DNA from: JAMXLO01 sp963812075
GTDB lineage: Bacteria > Pseudomonadota > Alphaproteobacteria > Acetobacterales > Acetobacteraceae
Length of the DNA stretch: 64,000 bases
Reading direction: 5' to 3'
Assembly (NCBI GenBank): GCA_963812075.1
Contig: CAWETN010000007.1
Location: forward strand, 744,001 to 808,000
Below are positions 52,834-61,304 of the stretch, piece by piece. The notes below the pieces were generated by a model. It worked only from the letters and a program-made list of their open reading frames with translations. It had not been told where the DNA came from and searched no databases. The position numbers were made by a program, and so were the translations under genes. Positions within the stretch are counted from its first letter, which is position 1. The number at the start of each line of letters is the position of its first letter.

Positions 52834-53157
52834 TCAGCCCTTGCCCGGCTCGATCGTCTGGATGACATCGAAGCCCTCGAATTCCGGATGGCCGAGATAC
52901 AGGCTGCGGTTGCCACCGGCGTCGCTGTGCGCGCGGCGGAACGCCTCGGAGCGCGTCCAGGCCTCGAAGGCGTCGCGGCTGGCCCAGACGGTGTGCGACG
53001 AGTACAGCACGTGATCGTCGTGCGCCGGGCCGCGCAGCAGATGGAAGGCGATGAAGCCCGGCACGCCCGACAGGTGGCTGTCGCGCGACGTCCAGACGTT
53101 TTCGAAGTCCGCCGTGGAACCCGGCGTCACGCGGAAACGGTTCATGGCGATGAACAT
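52834..53157 (-). CDS. antibiotic biosynthesis monooxygenase-like (ABM/IsdG fold) protein
   Basis: A 107-residue ferredoxin-like dimeric barrel: AMNRFRVTPGSTADFENVWT, VPGFIAFHLLRGPAHDDH, and TVWASRDAFEAWTRSEAFRR. The wording is close to heme-degrading IsdG/HmuQ-type and quinone-forming monooxygenases. It may oxidise a small aromatic or bind heme; no iron-uptake genes are near. It leads the SDR operon and is divergent from TauD. Confidence 0.83.
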   Translation of the reverse strand: MFIAMNRFRVTPGSTADFENVWTSRDSHLSGVPGFIAFHLLRGPAHDDHVLYSSHTVWASRDAFEAWTRSEAFRRAHSDAGGNRSLYLGHPEFEGFDVIQTIEPGKG

Positions 53158-53240
53158 GATGCACCCCTTTCGACGTTCCTTAGCCTGGACGGCGGTGGCG
53201 GGAAAGTTTTCAATGCCCCGCAGCCCCAGGGGAATGACTT

Positions 53241-54134
53241 ATGACGATTTCGTTCCGAGCGCTGCATCCGGCCTTCGCCGCCGAGGTCTCCGGCATCGAC
53301 TGCCGCCGCGCGCTCACCGGCGCGGAGGTCACGCAGATCGAAGCGGGCATGGACCGCTACGCCGTGCTGGTGTTCCCGGAGCAGGACATGAGCGACGAGC
53401 AGCAGCTGGCGTTCACGCGACAGTTCGGCGAGCTGGAGAACTACCCGCGCGGCGGACACATCCGCCAACGCTCGGACAGCCGGCTGGGGCCGGGGATCGC
53501 CGATTTCTCCAACCTCGACAAGGATGGCCGGATCATGTCGGCGGAGGACCGCGTATGGTTCTTCAAGCTGGGCGACCGGCTGTGGCATTCGGACAGCTCG
53601 TTCCGCCCGGTGCCGGCGAGATATTCGCTCCTGTCGGGACGCGTGCTGCCGTCATGGGGTGCGAATACCGAGTTCGCCGACATGCGTGCGGCGTACGACG
53701 CACTGGATGGGCGTACCAAGGCGGAAGTGGAGGACCTGGTCTGCCTGCACTCGCTGATGTATTCGCGCCAGGCGATCGGTTTCACCGAGCTGAGCGAGCA
53801 GGAGATCGAGGCATTCGCGCCGGTGCGCCAGCGTCTCGTGCGCACGCACCCGGTGACCGGCCGGAGGTCGCTGTTCCTGTCGTCGCATGCCGGCGCGATC
53901 GAGGGCTGGACCGTGCCCGAGGCGCGCATGTTCCTGCGCGACCTGACCGAGTTCGCGACCCAGCGGGAGTTCGTCTACTCGCATGCGTGGCGGCCGTTCG
54001 ATCTGGTGATGTGGGACAACCGCACGACAATGCATCGCGCACGTCGTTTCGATCGCAACGAAGTGCGCGATGTGCGCCGTACGACGCTCGCCGGCGACGT
54101 GATCACAATCGAGCAGGATGCAGTGACCGCTTAG
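53241..54134 (+). CDS. TauD/TfdA-family Fe(II)/2-oxoglutarate dioxygenase
   Basis: A 297-residue dioxygenase: FRALHPAFAAEVSGIDCRRA, the iron ligands in RLWHSDSSFRPVPARYS (HxD) and in VMWDNRTTMHRARRF (distal His), and a 2-oxoglutarate Arg near RRTTLAGD. TauD/TfdA enzymes hydroxylate sulfonates, chlorophenoxy acids and similar compounds; the substrate here is not determined. AGGGGAA precedes the ATG. The gene is divergent from the ABM-SDR operon. Confidence 0.88.
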   Translation: MTISFRALHPAFAAEVSGIDCRRALTGAEVTQIEAGMDRYAVLVFPEQDMSDEQQLAFTRQFGELENYPRGGHIRQRSDSRLGPGIADFSNLDKDGRIMSAEDRVWFFKLGDRLWHSDSSFRPVPARYSLLSGRVLPSWGANTEFADMRAAYDALDGRTKAEVEDLVCLHSLMYSRQAIGFTELSEQEIEAFAPVRQRLVRTHPVTGRRSLFLSSHAGAIEGWTVPEARMFLRDLTEFATQREFVYSHAWRPFDLVMWDNRTTMHRARRFDRNEVRDVRRTTLAGDVITIEQDAVTA

Positions 54135-54186
54135 GAACACCATTGTACCGGAGTGCCGATATTTTGTTGCCGTAGTGACATGGCAC

Positions 54187-54216
54187 TTGACACTGCGGCA
54201 TATTTGGGCGCATTCT
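54187..54216 (+). promoter_or_regulatory. candidate sigma-70 promoter in the tauD-ferredoxin reductase gap
   Basis: TTGACA (54187-54192) is a perfect -35 hexamer. CATTCT (54211-54216), 18 bp on, is a loose -10. Transcription would start near 54223 and run into the structured region before the ferredoxin reductase gene. Confidence 0.4.
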
Positions 54217-54252
54217 CTCGTTATTCCACGGAGAGGGAGGGCTCATCGCAGC

Positions 54253-54306
54253 ATGACTCCACCGGGCAGTTCTCCAGTTGCCGACCGGCGTGGCACCGGC
54301 AACTGA
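54253..54306 (+). CDS. possible 17-residue leader peptide
   Basis: An ATG at 54253 opens MTPPGSSPVADRRGTGN and stops at 54306, with the purine-rich GGAGAGGGAGGG at 54231-54242 ten bases upstream. Its end lies inside the first hairpin of the candidate leader RNA. Position fits an attenuator peptide; the composition gives no obvious regulatory codon run. It could be chance. Confidence 0.25.
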   Translation: MTPPGSSPVADRRGTGN

Positions 54307-54363
54307 TCACAAAGTCCACGTTATAGCTTGGTGATCAGCACCAGGCGCGAAGAACATCAACTT

Positions 54364-54416
54364 CGCAAACCCGACCCCCGTTCAAACGCCTAGGCGTGCG
54401 GGGGTCTTTGCGTTTC
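54364..54416 (+). terminator. terminator-like hairpin upstream of the ferredoxin reductase gene
   Basis: GACCCCCG (54373-54380) pairs with CGGGGGTC (54399-54406), extended by CGCAAA/TTTGCG around it, and is followed by TTTGCGTTTCTT. The loop holds the 12-bp palindrome ACGCCTAGGCGT. This is the strongest intrinsic-terminator-like site in the window. Confidence 0.6.
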
Positions 54417-54441
54417 TTGATCGAATGCCTACGCTCGCGCC

Positions 54442-55674
54442 ATGAGCGACGTATCGGCGCGCGTGGTCATCGTTGGTGCCGGCCATGCCGGCGGCTCGGC
54501 GGCGGCGCTGCTGCGTCAATACGGCTGGCAGGGACCGATCACGCTGATCGGCGGGGAGCCAGTGCCGCCTTATCAGCGCCCGCCGCTCTCCAAAACGTGG
54601 CTGCAGGGTGCGGGTGCGCTCGCCGACCTGCTGCTGCGCCCCGCGGCGTTCTATCGCTCCAGCCGCATCGAACTGCGATCGGCCTGCAACGTGCTGGCAA
54701 TCGATCGCGTGGGCGGCACGGTCCGGCTCGCGCAGGGCGATGATGTCGCCTACGACCATCTGATCCTGGCGACCGGGGCGCATGCGCGGGTGTTGCCGGT
54801 GCCCGGTCACGACCTCGCGGGCATCGCCGTGCTGCGCACGCTGACCGACGCCGACCATCTCCGGTCGCTGATCGTGCCGGGGGCGCATATCGCGATCGTC
54901 GGCGCCGGCTATATCGGCCTGGAGGTCGCGGCATCCGCGCGCAGCCTCGGCGCCAATGTCGTGGTGATCGAACGCGAGGCACGGGTTCTGGCCCGCGTCG
55001 CCTCGACGCCGCTGTCGGATTTCTTCCAGCGTCGGCACGCCGAAGCCGGTGTGGGCATCATGCTGGACGTGACGGTCGACGCGTTCGAGGGCGTCGGTGG
55101 CCGGGTCGCCGCGGTGCGCCTGACGGATGGCACCGTCGTTGCGTGCGACGCCGCGCTGGTCGGTGTCGGCGTGGTGCCGAACGATGCGCTGGCGCAGGCC
55201 GGCGGACTCGCCTGCGACGATGGCATCGTCGTCGATCGCGCCGCCCGCACCGCGGATCCGGCCATCCATGCGATCGGCGACTGCACGCGGCGTCCGTTGC
55301 CGCTGTACGGCCGCGCCGGCCGCCTGGAGAGCGTGCCGAACGCCACGGAGCAGGCGAAGCAGGCTGCCGCCGACCTGTGCGGCCGTGCACCGCCGCCGCC
55401 GGAGGTGCCGTGGTTCTGGTCCGATCAGTTCGACATCAGGCTGCAGATTGCCGGCCTGCCGTTCGACGTGGCGGAAATCGTGGTCCGCGGCGATCCGCAG
55501 AGCGGGTCCTTTGCCATCTTCCACCTCACCGGTGGCGGCGTCGTGCAGTGCGTGGAGGCGGTCAACGCGCCGGCGGAGTTCATGGCGGGGCGCATGATGA
55601 TCGCGCGGCGTCGGCCGGCGGTGGCGTCGAGGTTGCGGGACGTGTCATGCTCGATCCGTGAACTGGCCGGCTAG
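54442..55674 (+). CDS. NAD(P)H-ferredoxin reductase (FAD-dependent, putidaredoxin reductase/EthA-like)
   Basis: A 410-residue flavoprotein: VVIVGAGHAGGSAAALLRQY (FAD motif), YDHLILATGAHARVLPVPGH, IAIVGAGYIGLEVAASARSL (NAD motif) and DPAIHAIGDCTRRPLP. It passes electrons from NAD(P)H to a 2Fe-2S ferredoxin, normally for a P450 or Rieske oxygenase. The ferredoxin gene follows after 18 bp, making a functional pair. No P450 gene lies in the window. The structured leader region is directly upstream. Confidence 0.9.
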   Translation: MSDVSARVVIVGAGHAGGSAAALLRQYGWQGPITLIGGEPVPPYQRPPLSKTWLQGAGALADLLLRPAAFYRSSRIELRSACNVLAIDRVGGTVRLAQGDDVAYDHLILATGAHARVLPVPGHDLAGIAVLRTLTDADHLRSLIVPGAHIAIVGAGYIGLEVAASARSLGANVVVIEREARVLARVASTPLSDFFQRRHAEAGVGIMLDVTVDAFEGVGGRVAAVRLTDGTVVACDAALVGVGVVPNDALAQAGGLACDDGIVVDRAARTADPAIHAIGDCTRRPLPLYGRAGRLESVPNATEQAKQAAADLCGRAPPPPEVPWFWSDQFDIRLQIAGLPFDVAEIVVRGDPQSGSFAIFHLTGGGVVQCVEAVNAPAEFMAGRMMIARRRPAVASRLRDVSCSIRELAG

Positions 55675-55692
55675 ACCGGCCGAGGGAGGAAC

Positions 55693-56019
55693 ATGCCGAA
55701 GGTCACCTTCGTGGAACACAGCGGCACCGAGCACGAGGTCGATGTCCCGGTCGGCACCTCGGTCATGCGCGGCGCCGTCGACAACAACATCCCTGGCATC
55801 GACGCGGACTGCGGCGGCGAGTGTGCCTGCGCCACCTGCCACGTCTATGTCGATGCGGCATGGCTGGACAAGGTCGGGCTGCCGGTCCCCGGGTCGCAGG
55901 AGGCGAGCATGCTCAGCTTTGCGGCGGTGGCGCAGCCGGATTCACGCCTGTCCTGCCAGATCACGATGACCGAGGAACTGGACGGCCTGCTGGTGCGCAT
56001 GCCGGAGGGCCAGCACTAG
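55693..56019 (+). CDS. 2Fe-2S ferredoxin (adrenodoxin/putidaredoxin type)
   Basis: A 108-residue ferredoxin. The cluster cysteines are in ADCGGECACATCHVYVDAAW (C-x5-C-x2-C) and later SCQITMTEE. PKVTFVEHSGTEHEVDVPVG at the N-terminus matches the vertebrate-type group that feeds P450s. GAGG lies before the ATG. It follows the reductase after 18 bp and serves as its electron acceptor. The oxygenase partner must be encoded elsewhere. Confidence 0.93.
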   Translation: MPKVTFVEHSGTEHEVDVPVGTSVMRGAVDNNIPGIDADCGGECACATCHVYVDAAWLDKVGLPVPGSQEASMLSFAAVAQPDSRLSCQITMTEELDGLLVRMPEGQH

Positions 56020-56042
56020 CGCCCAGCACTTAGCGCAGTGCC

Positions 56043-56071
56043 TCATGGCCGGGCCGGGTCCCAGCCATGGA
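56043..56071. repeat. short palindromic repeat resembling the 40.5-kb element
   Basis: CATGGC (56044-56049) and GCCATG (56064-56069) flank GGGTCCC. The run TGGCCGGGCCGGGTCCCAG is nearly the inner wording of the nested palindrome at 40511-40610, so it is probably a shorter family member. Confidence 0.45.
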
Positions 56072-56089
56072 GCAGCCAGGCACGCAGCT

Positions 56090-56657
56090 TCAGCGGCGGA
56101 TCGTGCTCTCGGTGCAGGCGATGATCTTGTCGTCTTCCCAGATGCCCAGACAGACGCTCTCACCGTCGTGCTCGATCAGCAGGTAGGGATCCAGCACGGT
56201 CTCTTCGCGCTTCAATTCGCCCAGGATCAATCGGGTCCGAGGCATCTCGGCCTTCAGCGCGCGCGCGACGCGGGCGATCGGCTCCGGAACATCGGCATAG
56301 GTCAGTACCTTCGCGCTCTTCCCAGTGTGAGCCGCCGCGCAGCCGGATCATGCCGGTGCCGGTAATCAGTGCGACCATGCACATCCAGACGAAGCTGCCG
56401 GTGATCGCCAGCACGCCGGAGTGCGCATTGAATCCGCCGCTCGCGGCAGCGATCGCCCCGGCCAGGGGGCTGGTGACCACGAGCAAAATGGACACCGCCG
56501 CCTGATGGCGATGCCAGAAGCTCGGTCCGTATTTCTGCTGCTGTGCCGCCTTGTGTTCCGCCAGCTGTTTCCAGGGTACCGCACTCAGTCGGTGATCCTC
56601 GAGCAGGTCGGCGATGGTTTTTTGCCGCGGGGCGGCGACCAAGGCATCGAAGGGCAT
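56090..56657 (-). CDS. hypothetical membrane protein, frame interrupted
   Basis: An unnamed protein of 188 residues after repair. The start MPFDALVAAPRQKTIADLLE is soluble; two hydrophobic helices follow around AVSILLVVTSPLAGAIAA and HSGVLAITGSFVWMCMVALI. The C-terminal domain, in the next frame, reads SAKVLTYADVPEPIARVARA and ends VCLGIWEDDKIIACTESTIR. An extra A at 56319-56320 (TT on the + strand) breaks the frame; with it removed the length is an exact codon multiple. Only the full-length reading shows its two-part layout. Function unknown. Confidence 0.65.
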
Positions 56658-56877
56658 GGGGCTGATCCTTCTTCGAAGTGGTGCTGGCAAAGGCTATATG
56701 GACAAGACGCAGTCGGCCACATTAATTTTGTCTCATAACATTGTTGCGAGTGCCCAGGGCTGCCCGCGAGCGAGCGCCGCCCATTGACTCCGCCCCGGCG
56801 CACAGGTTGCGCAGATCCGGACAGTACGTCGAAATGCGCGCCCGTTCATGCGATGGACTGGAACAAGGACCTGCGGC

Positions 56878-58659
56878 ATGGCTGACCATCTCGCCGATCG
56901 CTCCGGCGCGCCGATCGAGCAGCCGCTGCCGCTGCCCTCGGGCAATGCGCTGTTCGGCAGCGACGTGGTGGCGGAGACGCTGCGTGCGCTGGAGGTGCCG
57001 TACATCGCGCTGAACCCGGGCGCCAGCTATCGCGGCCTGCACGACAGCCTGGTGAATCACCTGGGCAACGTGCAGCCGCAGATGCTGTTGTGCCTGCACG
57101 AGGAATCCGCCGTCGCCATCGCGCACGGCTACGCCAAGGTCACCGGCAGGCCGATGGCCGCCGCGGTGCACTCCAATGTCGGGCTGATGCACGCGACGAT
57201 GGCGATGTTCAACGCCTGGTGCGACCGCATGCCGGTGTTGGTGCTTGGCGCCACCGGTCCGGTGGACGCACCGAAGCGGCGACCGTGGATCGACTGGATC
57301 CACACCGCGCGCGACCAGGGCGCGCTGGTCCGCCACTACACCAAGTGGGACGACCAGCCCGCCTCGGCGGAGGCGGCGCGCGAGGCGCTGCTGCGCGCCT
57401 GGTGGATTTCATGCACGGCACCGCACGGTCCGGTCTACGTCAATCTCGACGCCGGCATGCAGGAGGCGCCGCTCGCCGATCCGCTGCCGCCGATCGATGT
57501 CGCGCGCTTCGTGCCGGACGTGGTGCCCGCGGCCGCCCCGGCGCAGGTTGCCCAGGCGGTGGCGATGCTGCGTGCCGCGCGCCGGCCGGTGATCCTGATG
57601 GGGCGTGGCTCGCGGAACGCGCACGGCCTGGGCCAACCGCGTGGCGCTGGCCGAGGCGCCTGCGCGCGCAGGTGGTCACCGACCTGAAGCTCGGCGCGGT
57701 GTTCCCCACCGACCATGAGTTGCACGCCGGCGCGCCGGCGACGTTCCCGGTGCAGGAGGCGGCGCAGGCGATCGCTGCCGCCGATGTGATCCTGAGCCTC
57801 GACTGGGTGGACCTCGGCGGCGCGCTGAAGGCGGCGTGCGGCACGATCGCGCCGACCGCCAAGGTGATCTGCGTGACGCTCGATCATCTGCTGCACAACG
57901 GCTGGAGCATGGACCATCAGGCGTTGCCGCCGGCCGATCTGTTCATCGCCGCGGATGCCGACACCGTGGTCGCCGAACTGGTCGCAGCCTTGCCGGCGTC
58001 CGGCGCAACGATGGAGCGGCTTCCGCCGCCGGAGGCGGACCCCGGAGGCAGGCACCATCACCGTCGCGCAGCTGACGCAGGCGCTGCGCCGGGCGGTCGC
58101 CCCGGGGCCGACCTCGCTGTTGCACGTCTCGCTGTCATGGAACGCGGCGCTGTGGCCGTTCCGCGAGCCGCTCGACTATATCGGCTCCGACGGCGGCGGC
58201 GGTATCGGCGGCGGCCCGGGCATCGCGGTCGGCGCGGCGCTGGCGCTGCGCGGCAGCGGGCGGCTGCCGGTCGCGGTGTGCGGCGACGGCGACTTCCTGA
58301 TGGGCGCCACGGCGCTGTGGACCGCGGTGCACTACAACATTCCGCTGCTGGTCGTGGTCGCCAACAACCGTTCGTTCTTCAACGACGAACTGCACCAGGA
58401 GCGGGTCGCGCGCATGCGCAACCGGCCGGTGGAGAACCGCTGGATCGGCCAGCGGATCGCCGACCCGGAAATCGACCTTGCCCATCTTGCGCGGGCACAG
58501 GGGGCGCTGGGCTTCGGCCCGGTCATCGACGGCGATGGTCTGGCCGCCACCTTGCGCGAGGCGGTCGAGGCAGTGCGCGGCGGCGGCGTCGCGGTGGTCG
58601 ATGTGCGCGTCGCCCCGGGCTATGCGCCGGCCGCCGTCGCCGGACTGTTCCGCGGATGA
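56878..58659 (+). CDS. thiamine diphosphate-dependent enzyme (acetolactate synthase-like), frame interrupted
   Basis: A 592-residue enzyme after repair. The PYR domain has ALNPGASYRGLHDSLVNHLG and the catalytic Glu in LCLHEESAVAIAHGYAK; the PP domain has the cofactor motif VCGDGDFLMGATALW...VVANN. Three +1 insertions in C runs (57627-57628, 57659-57660 and 58040-58043) break the frame. Removing all three gives an exact codon multiple. The family includes acetolactate synthase, benzoylformate decarboxylase and 2-hydroxyacyl-CoA lyases; the last would suit a catabolic cluster. It overlaps the EthD-like gene by ATGA. Confidence 0.82.
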
Positions 58660-59328
58660 CGGTCTGCTGGTTCGCGCAGTTCCGTCGCGCGACGGCGGAG
58701 ATGGCGTGGCTGTCCGACGCGATCGCTGCGACGCCGGGGCTGCAACAGGGCTTGATCCATACACCTTCGAGCGCGACCGATCCGTATCTGGACGACGGCG
58801 CGCCGCCGGAACTGGCGATGCAGCTCTACTTCGCCGACATCGCCACGCTCGAGGCGGCGCTCGCCCCTGGACGGCCACCTGCAGCGGCTCCAGACGCTGG
58901 AGTGTGACGGCGCCACGCAGCAGGCGATGGTCGTGCGGCGCTATCCGGTGCCGGATCCGGTGTTTCGCACACCGGCGGATGACCAGCCCTGCACCTACCT
59001 TGTCGCCTACGAAGGGCCGGCCGAGGACCGGCCTGCCTGGCTGGCCCACTACATCGCGGACCATCCGCCGATCATGGCGAAATTCCCCGGCGTCCGGCAG
59101 ATCGAGATATACACTTGTATGGACTGGTGCGGCGGCCTGGCGTGGCCTCGCGTGGCGCACATGCAGCGCAACAAGGTGGTGTTCGACAACCGGGCGGCGC
59201 TGTCCGCGGCGCTGAACTCGCCGGTGCGGCACGCGATGCGCGCCTCGTTCCATCGCTTCCCGCCGTTCACCGGCCCGGTCACGCATTTCCCCATGGCAAC
59301 CACCACGGTGACGCCCCATGCCAGTTGA
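58656..59328 (+). CDS. EthD-domain-like dimeric alpha/beta barrel protein, frame interrupted
   Basis: A 223-residue protein after repair. It starts TVCWFAQFRRATAEMAWLSD in the first frame, then continues after an extra C in a C run at 58864-58867 with VVRRYPVPDPVFRTPADDQP, AWLAHYIADHPPIMAKFPGV and HMQRNKVVFDNRAALSAALN. The second half resembles the EthD/dimeric barrel family tied to ether and steroid degradation. A chance second reading is unlikely because both halves are well conserved in style. ATGA overlaps the upstream gene; the stop overlaps the esterase start by 11 bp. Confidence 0.7.
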
Positions 59329-60262
59329 TCCGCAGATCCAGGCGCTGCTCGACCTCGGTACCGGCGTGCCAGCCACGAATACGCTTTCGGTGCCCGTGGC
59401 GCGCACCCAGTACGAGGGGCGCACGCGCCTGATGGCGCCGCCCGCCGCAATCGGCGGGGTGAGCGAGCGCACGATCGACGGCCCGGGCGGTCCGCTGCGC
59501 CTGCGCATCTACCGGCCGGGAGGGCAGGGACCGTTCCCGCTGCTGGCGTTCTTCCACGGCAGCGGCTTCGTGCTGTGCAGCCTGGACACGCATGATGGCA
59601 TGTGCCGCAACCTGTGCGCCGGCGCCGACTGCGTCGTGGTCTCGGTCGATTACCGTCTGGCACCGGAGCACAAGTTCCCGGCGGGACTCGACGACTGCGT
59701 GTTCGCGACGCGCTGGATCGCAGACCACGCCGCCGAATTGGACGGCGACGCGCGGCGGCTGGCGATCTGCGGCGACAGCGCCGGCGGCAACATGGCGGCA
59801 GCGGCCGCGCTGCGCCTGCGCGACGAAGGCGGACCGCAACTCGTCGGCCAACTGCTGATCTATCCCGTCACCGACTACCACACGCCGGGGACGCCCTCGT
59901 ATCGCGACAATGCCGAAGGCTACGGCCTGACGCGCGATACGATGGTCTGGTTCTGGGACCACTACCTGACCGATCCGTCGGAGGCGGCCGATCCGTACGT
60001 CTCGCCGCTGCGGGCGAGGAACCTGGGCAACCTGCCGCCGGCGCTGGTGGTGACCGCCGAATACGACCCGTTGCGCGACGAGGGCGAGTACTACGCCGAG
60101 AAATTGCGCACGGCCGGAACGCCGGCGGTGACCTCGCGCTGGGACGGCATGAACCACGGGTTCTTCTTCTGGGCCGGCCGGGTGGACAAGGCCGGCGCCG
60201 CGATGGCCGAATCCTGCCAGTGGTTGCGCCAGGTATTTCAAACCTGTCGGACGGCGGAGTAG
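59318..60262 (+). CDS. alpha/beta hydrolase, hormone-sensitive lipase-like esterase
   Basis: A 314-residue esterase: FPLLAFFHGSGFVLCSLDTH (HGGG-like oxyanion motif, here HGSG), VVSVDYRLAPEHKFPAGLDD, nucleophile in LAICGDSAGGNMAAAAALRL, Asp in VVTAEYDPLRDEGEYYAEKL and His in DGMNHGFFFWAGRVD. It hydrolyses short-chain esters. The start overlaps the EthD-like gene by 11 bp and the luciferase-like gene follows after 3 bp, so the set is one message. In a degradative pathway it could open an ester or lactone. Confidence 0.9.
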   Translation: MPVDPQIQALLDLGTGVPATNTLSVPVARTQYEGRTRLMAPPAAIGGVSERTIDGPGGPLRLRIYRPGGQGPFPLLAFFHGSGFVLCSLDTHDGMCRNLCAGADCVVVSVDYRLAPEHKFPAGLDDCVFATRWIADHAAELDGDARRLAICGDSAGGNMAAAAALRLRDEGGPQLVGQLLIYPVTDYHTPGTPSYRDNAEGYGLTRDTMVWFWDHYLTDPSEAADPYVSPLRARNLGNLPPALVVTAEYDPLRDEGEYYAEKLRTAGTPAVTSRWDGMNHGFFFWAGRVDKAGAAMAESCQWLRQVFQTCRTAE

Positions 60263-60265
60263 GCG

Positions 60266-61295
60266 ATGCAGTTCGGATTGTTCGGCGCGGCGCAGGCGCA
60301 GCGGGGCGGACCCGACGTGGACAGCGCCGCGGGCTTCAAGGACTACATCGACTACGTCATCGAGGCCGAAGCGCTCGGCTATCAGAGCGCGTTCATTGTC
60401 GAACACCACTTCACCGGCTTCGGCCAGGTGTCGGCGACGCTCAACCTGCTGACCTGGATCGGCGCGCGCACGCGCTCGCTGCGCCTCGGCACGGCGGTGA
60501 TCGTGCTGCCATGGCACAATCCGGTGCTGCTGGCCGAGCAGGCGGCGACGGTGGACCTGCTGTCGGGCGGCCGGCTCGATTTCGGCGTGGGCAAGGGCTA
60601 TCGCCATAACGAGTTCGTCGGCTTCCGCATCCCGATGGAGGAGGCCGAACCGCGCTTCGAGGAATCGATCGACATCATCACCCGGGCGTGGACCTCGGAC
60701 GAGCGGTTTTCGTTCGATGGCAAGTACTGGCAGTTCGACGACATCATCGTCGAGCCGCCGACCATCCAGAAGCCGCACCCACCGTTCTGGCAGGGCGCCG
60801 GGCATCCTGAACTCGATCCGCCGCGTGGCGCGGCGCGGGCACAACCTGTTGCTCGACCAGTTCGCCTCGCTCGACGAGACCGGCCGACGCTTCGCGATCT
60901 ACCGCGAGGCGATGCAGGCGAACGGCTTCGCCTTCCATCCCAGCCAGGTCGGCGTGGCGCGTGCGTTCTATGTGGCGCGCAACAGCGCCGAGAAGGAGGC
61001 GGCGCTGGATCGGCGCCTCGCAGCGCAGCGTCGGCTGCATGCGATCTCGCAGCGGCCGGACGGCAACAACACCGCCAGCATCATGGCGTTCTCCGACACG
61101 CGCGCAGCAAGCGAAGAAAGCGCGCTGTACGGCAATCCCGATGAGATCGCCCGCAAGATCGAGCGGCTGCGCGACATGGGGGTGGAATACATTCTGCTGA
61201 ACGGCGGCGGCACATCGCGGGAGAACCTGCGCCGCTTCGCCAAGGAGGTGATGCCGGCGTTCCGCACCGAGCCCGACATGCGCGCAGCGGGCTGA
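60266..61295 (+). CDS. LLM-class flavin-dependent monooxygenase, frame interrupted
   Basis: A 342-residue luciferase-like protein after repair: MQFGLFGAAQAQRGGPDVD, EALGYQSAFIVEHHFTGFGQ, SLRLGTAVIVLPWHNPVLLA, and GRLDFGVGKGYRHNEFVGFR. These enzymes use reduced FMN and oxygen, or F420, for hydroxylation or oxidation. An extra A at 60810-60811 breaks the frame just before SIRRVARRGHNLLLDQFASL. Removing it gives an exact codon multiple. Substrate unknown; a flavin reductase is not seen nearby. Confidence 0.83.
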
Positions 61296-61304
61296 AGCAG
61301 CGCC

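Larger units (their letters stand above)
54223..54416 (+). ncRNA. candidate structured leader RNA or small RNA
   Basis: Three successive perfect stems follow the promoter: AGTTGCCG/CGGCAACT (54276-54304), TGATCAC/GTGATCA (54304-54337) and GCGAAG/CTTCGC (54347-54366), before a terminator-like stem. The third stem shares CGC with the base of the terminator stem, so they may compete. The RNA would be about 190 nt. The ferredoxin reductase start is 26-36 bp beyond its end. No known riboswitch motif was recognised. It may be an attenuator or a free-standing small RNA. Confidence 0.4.
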
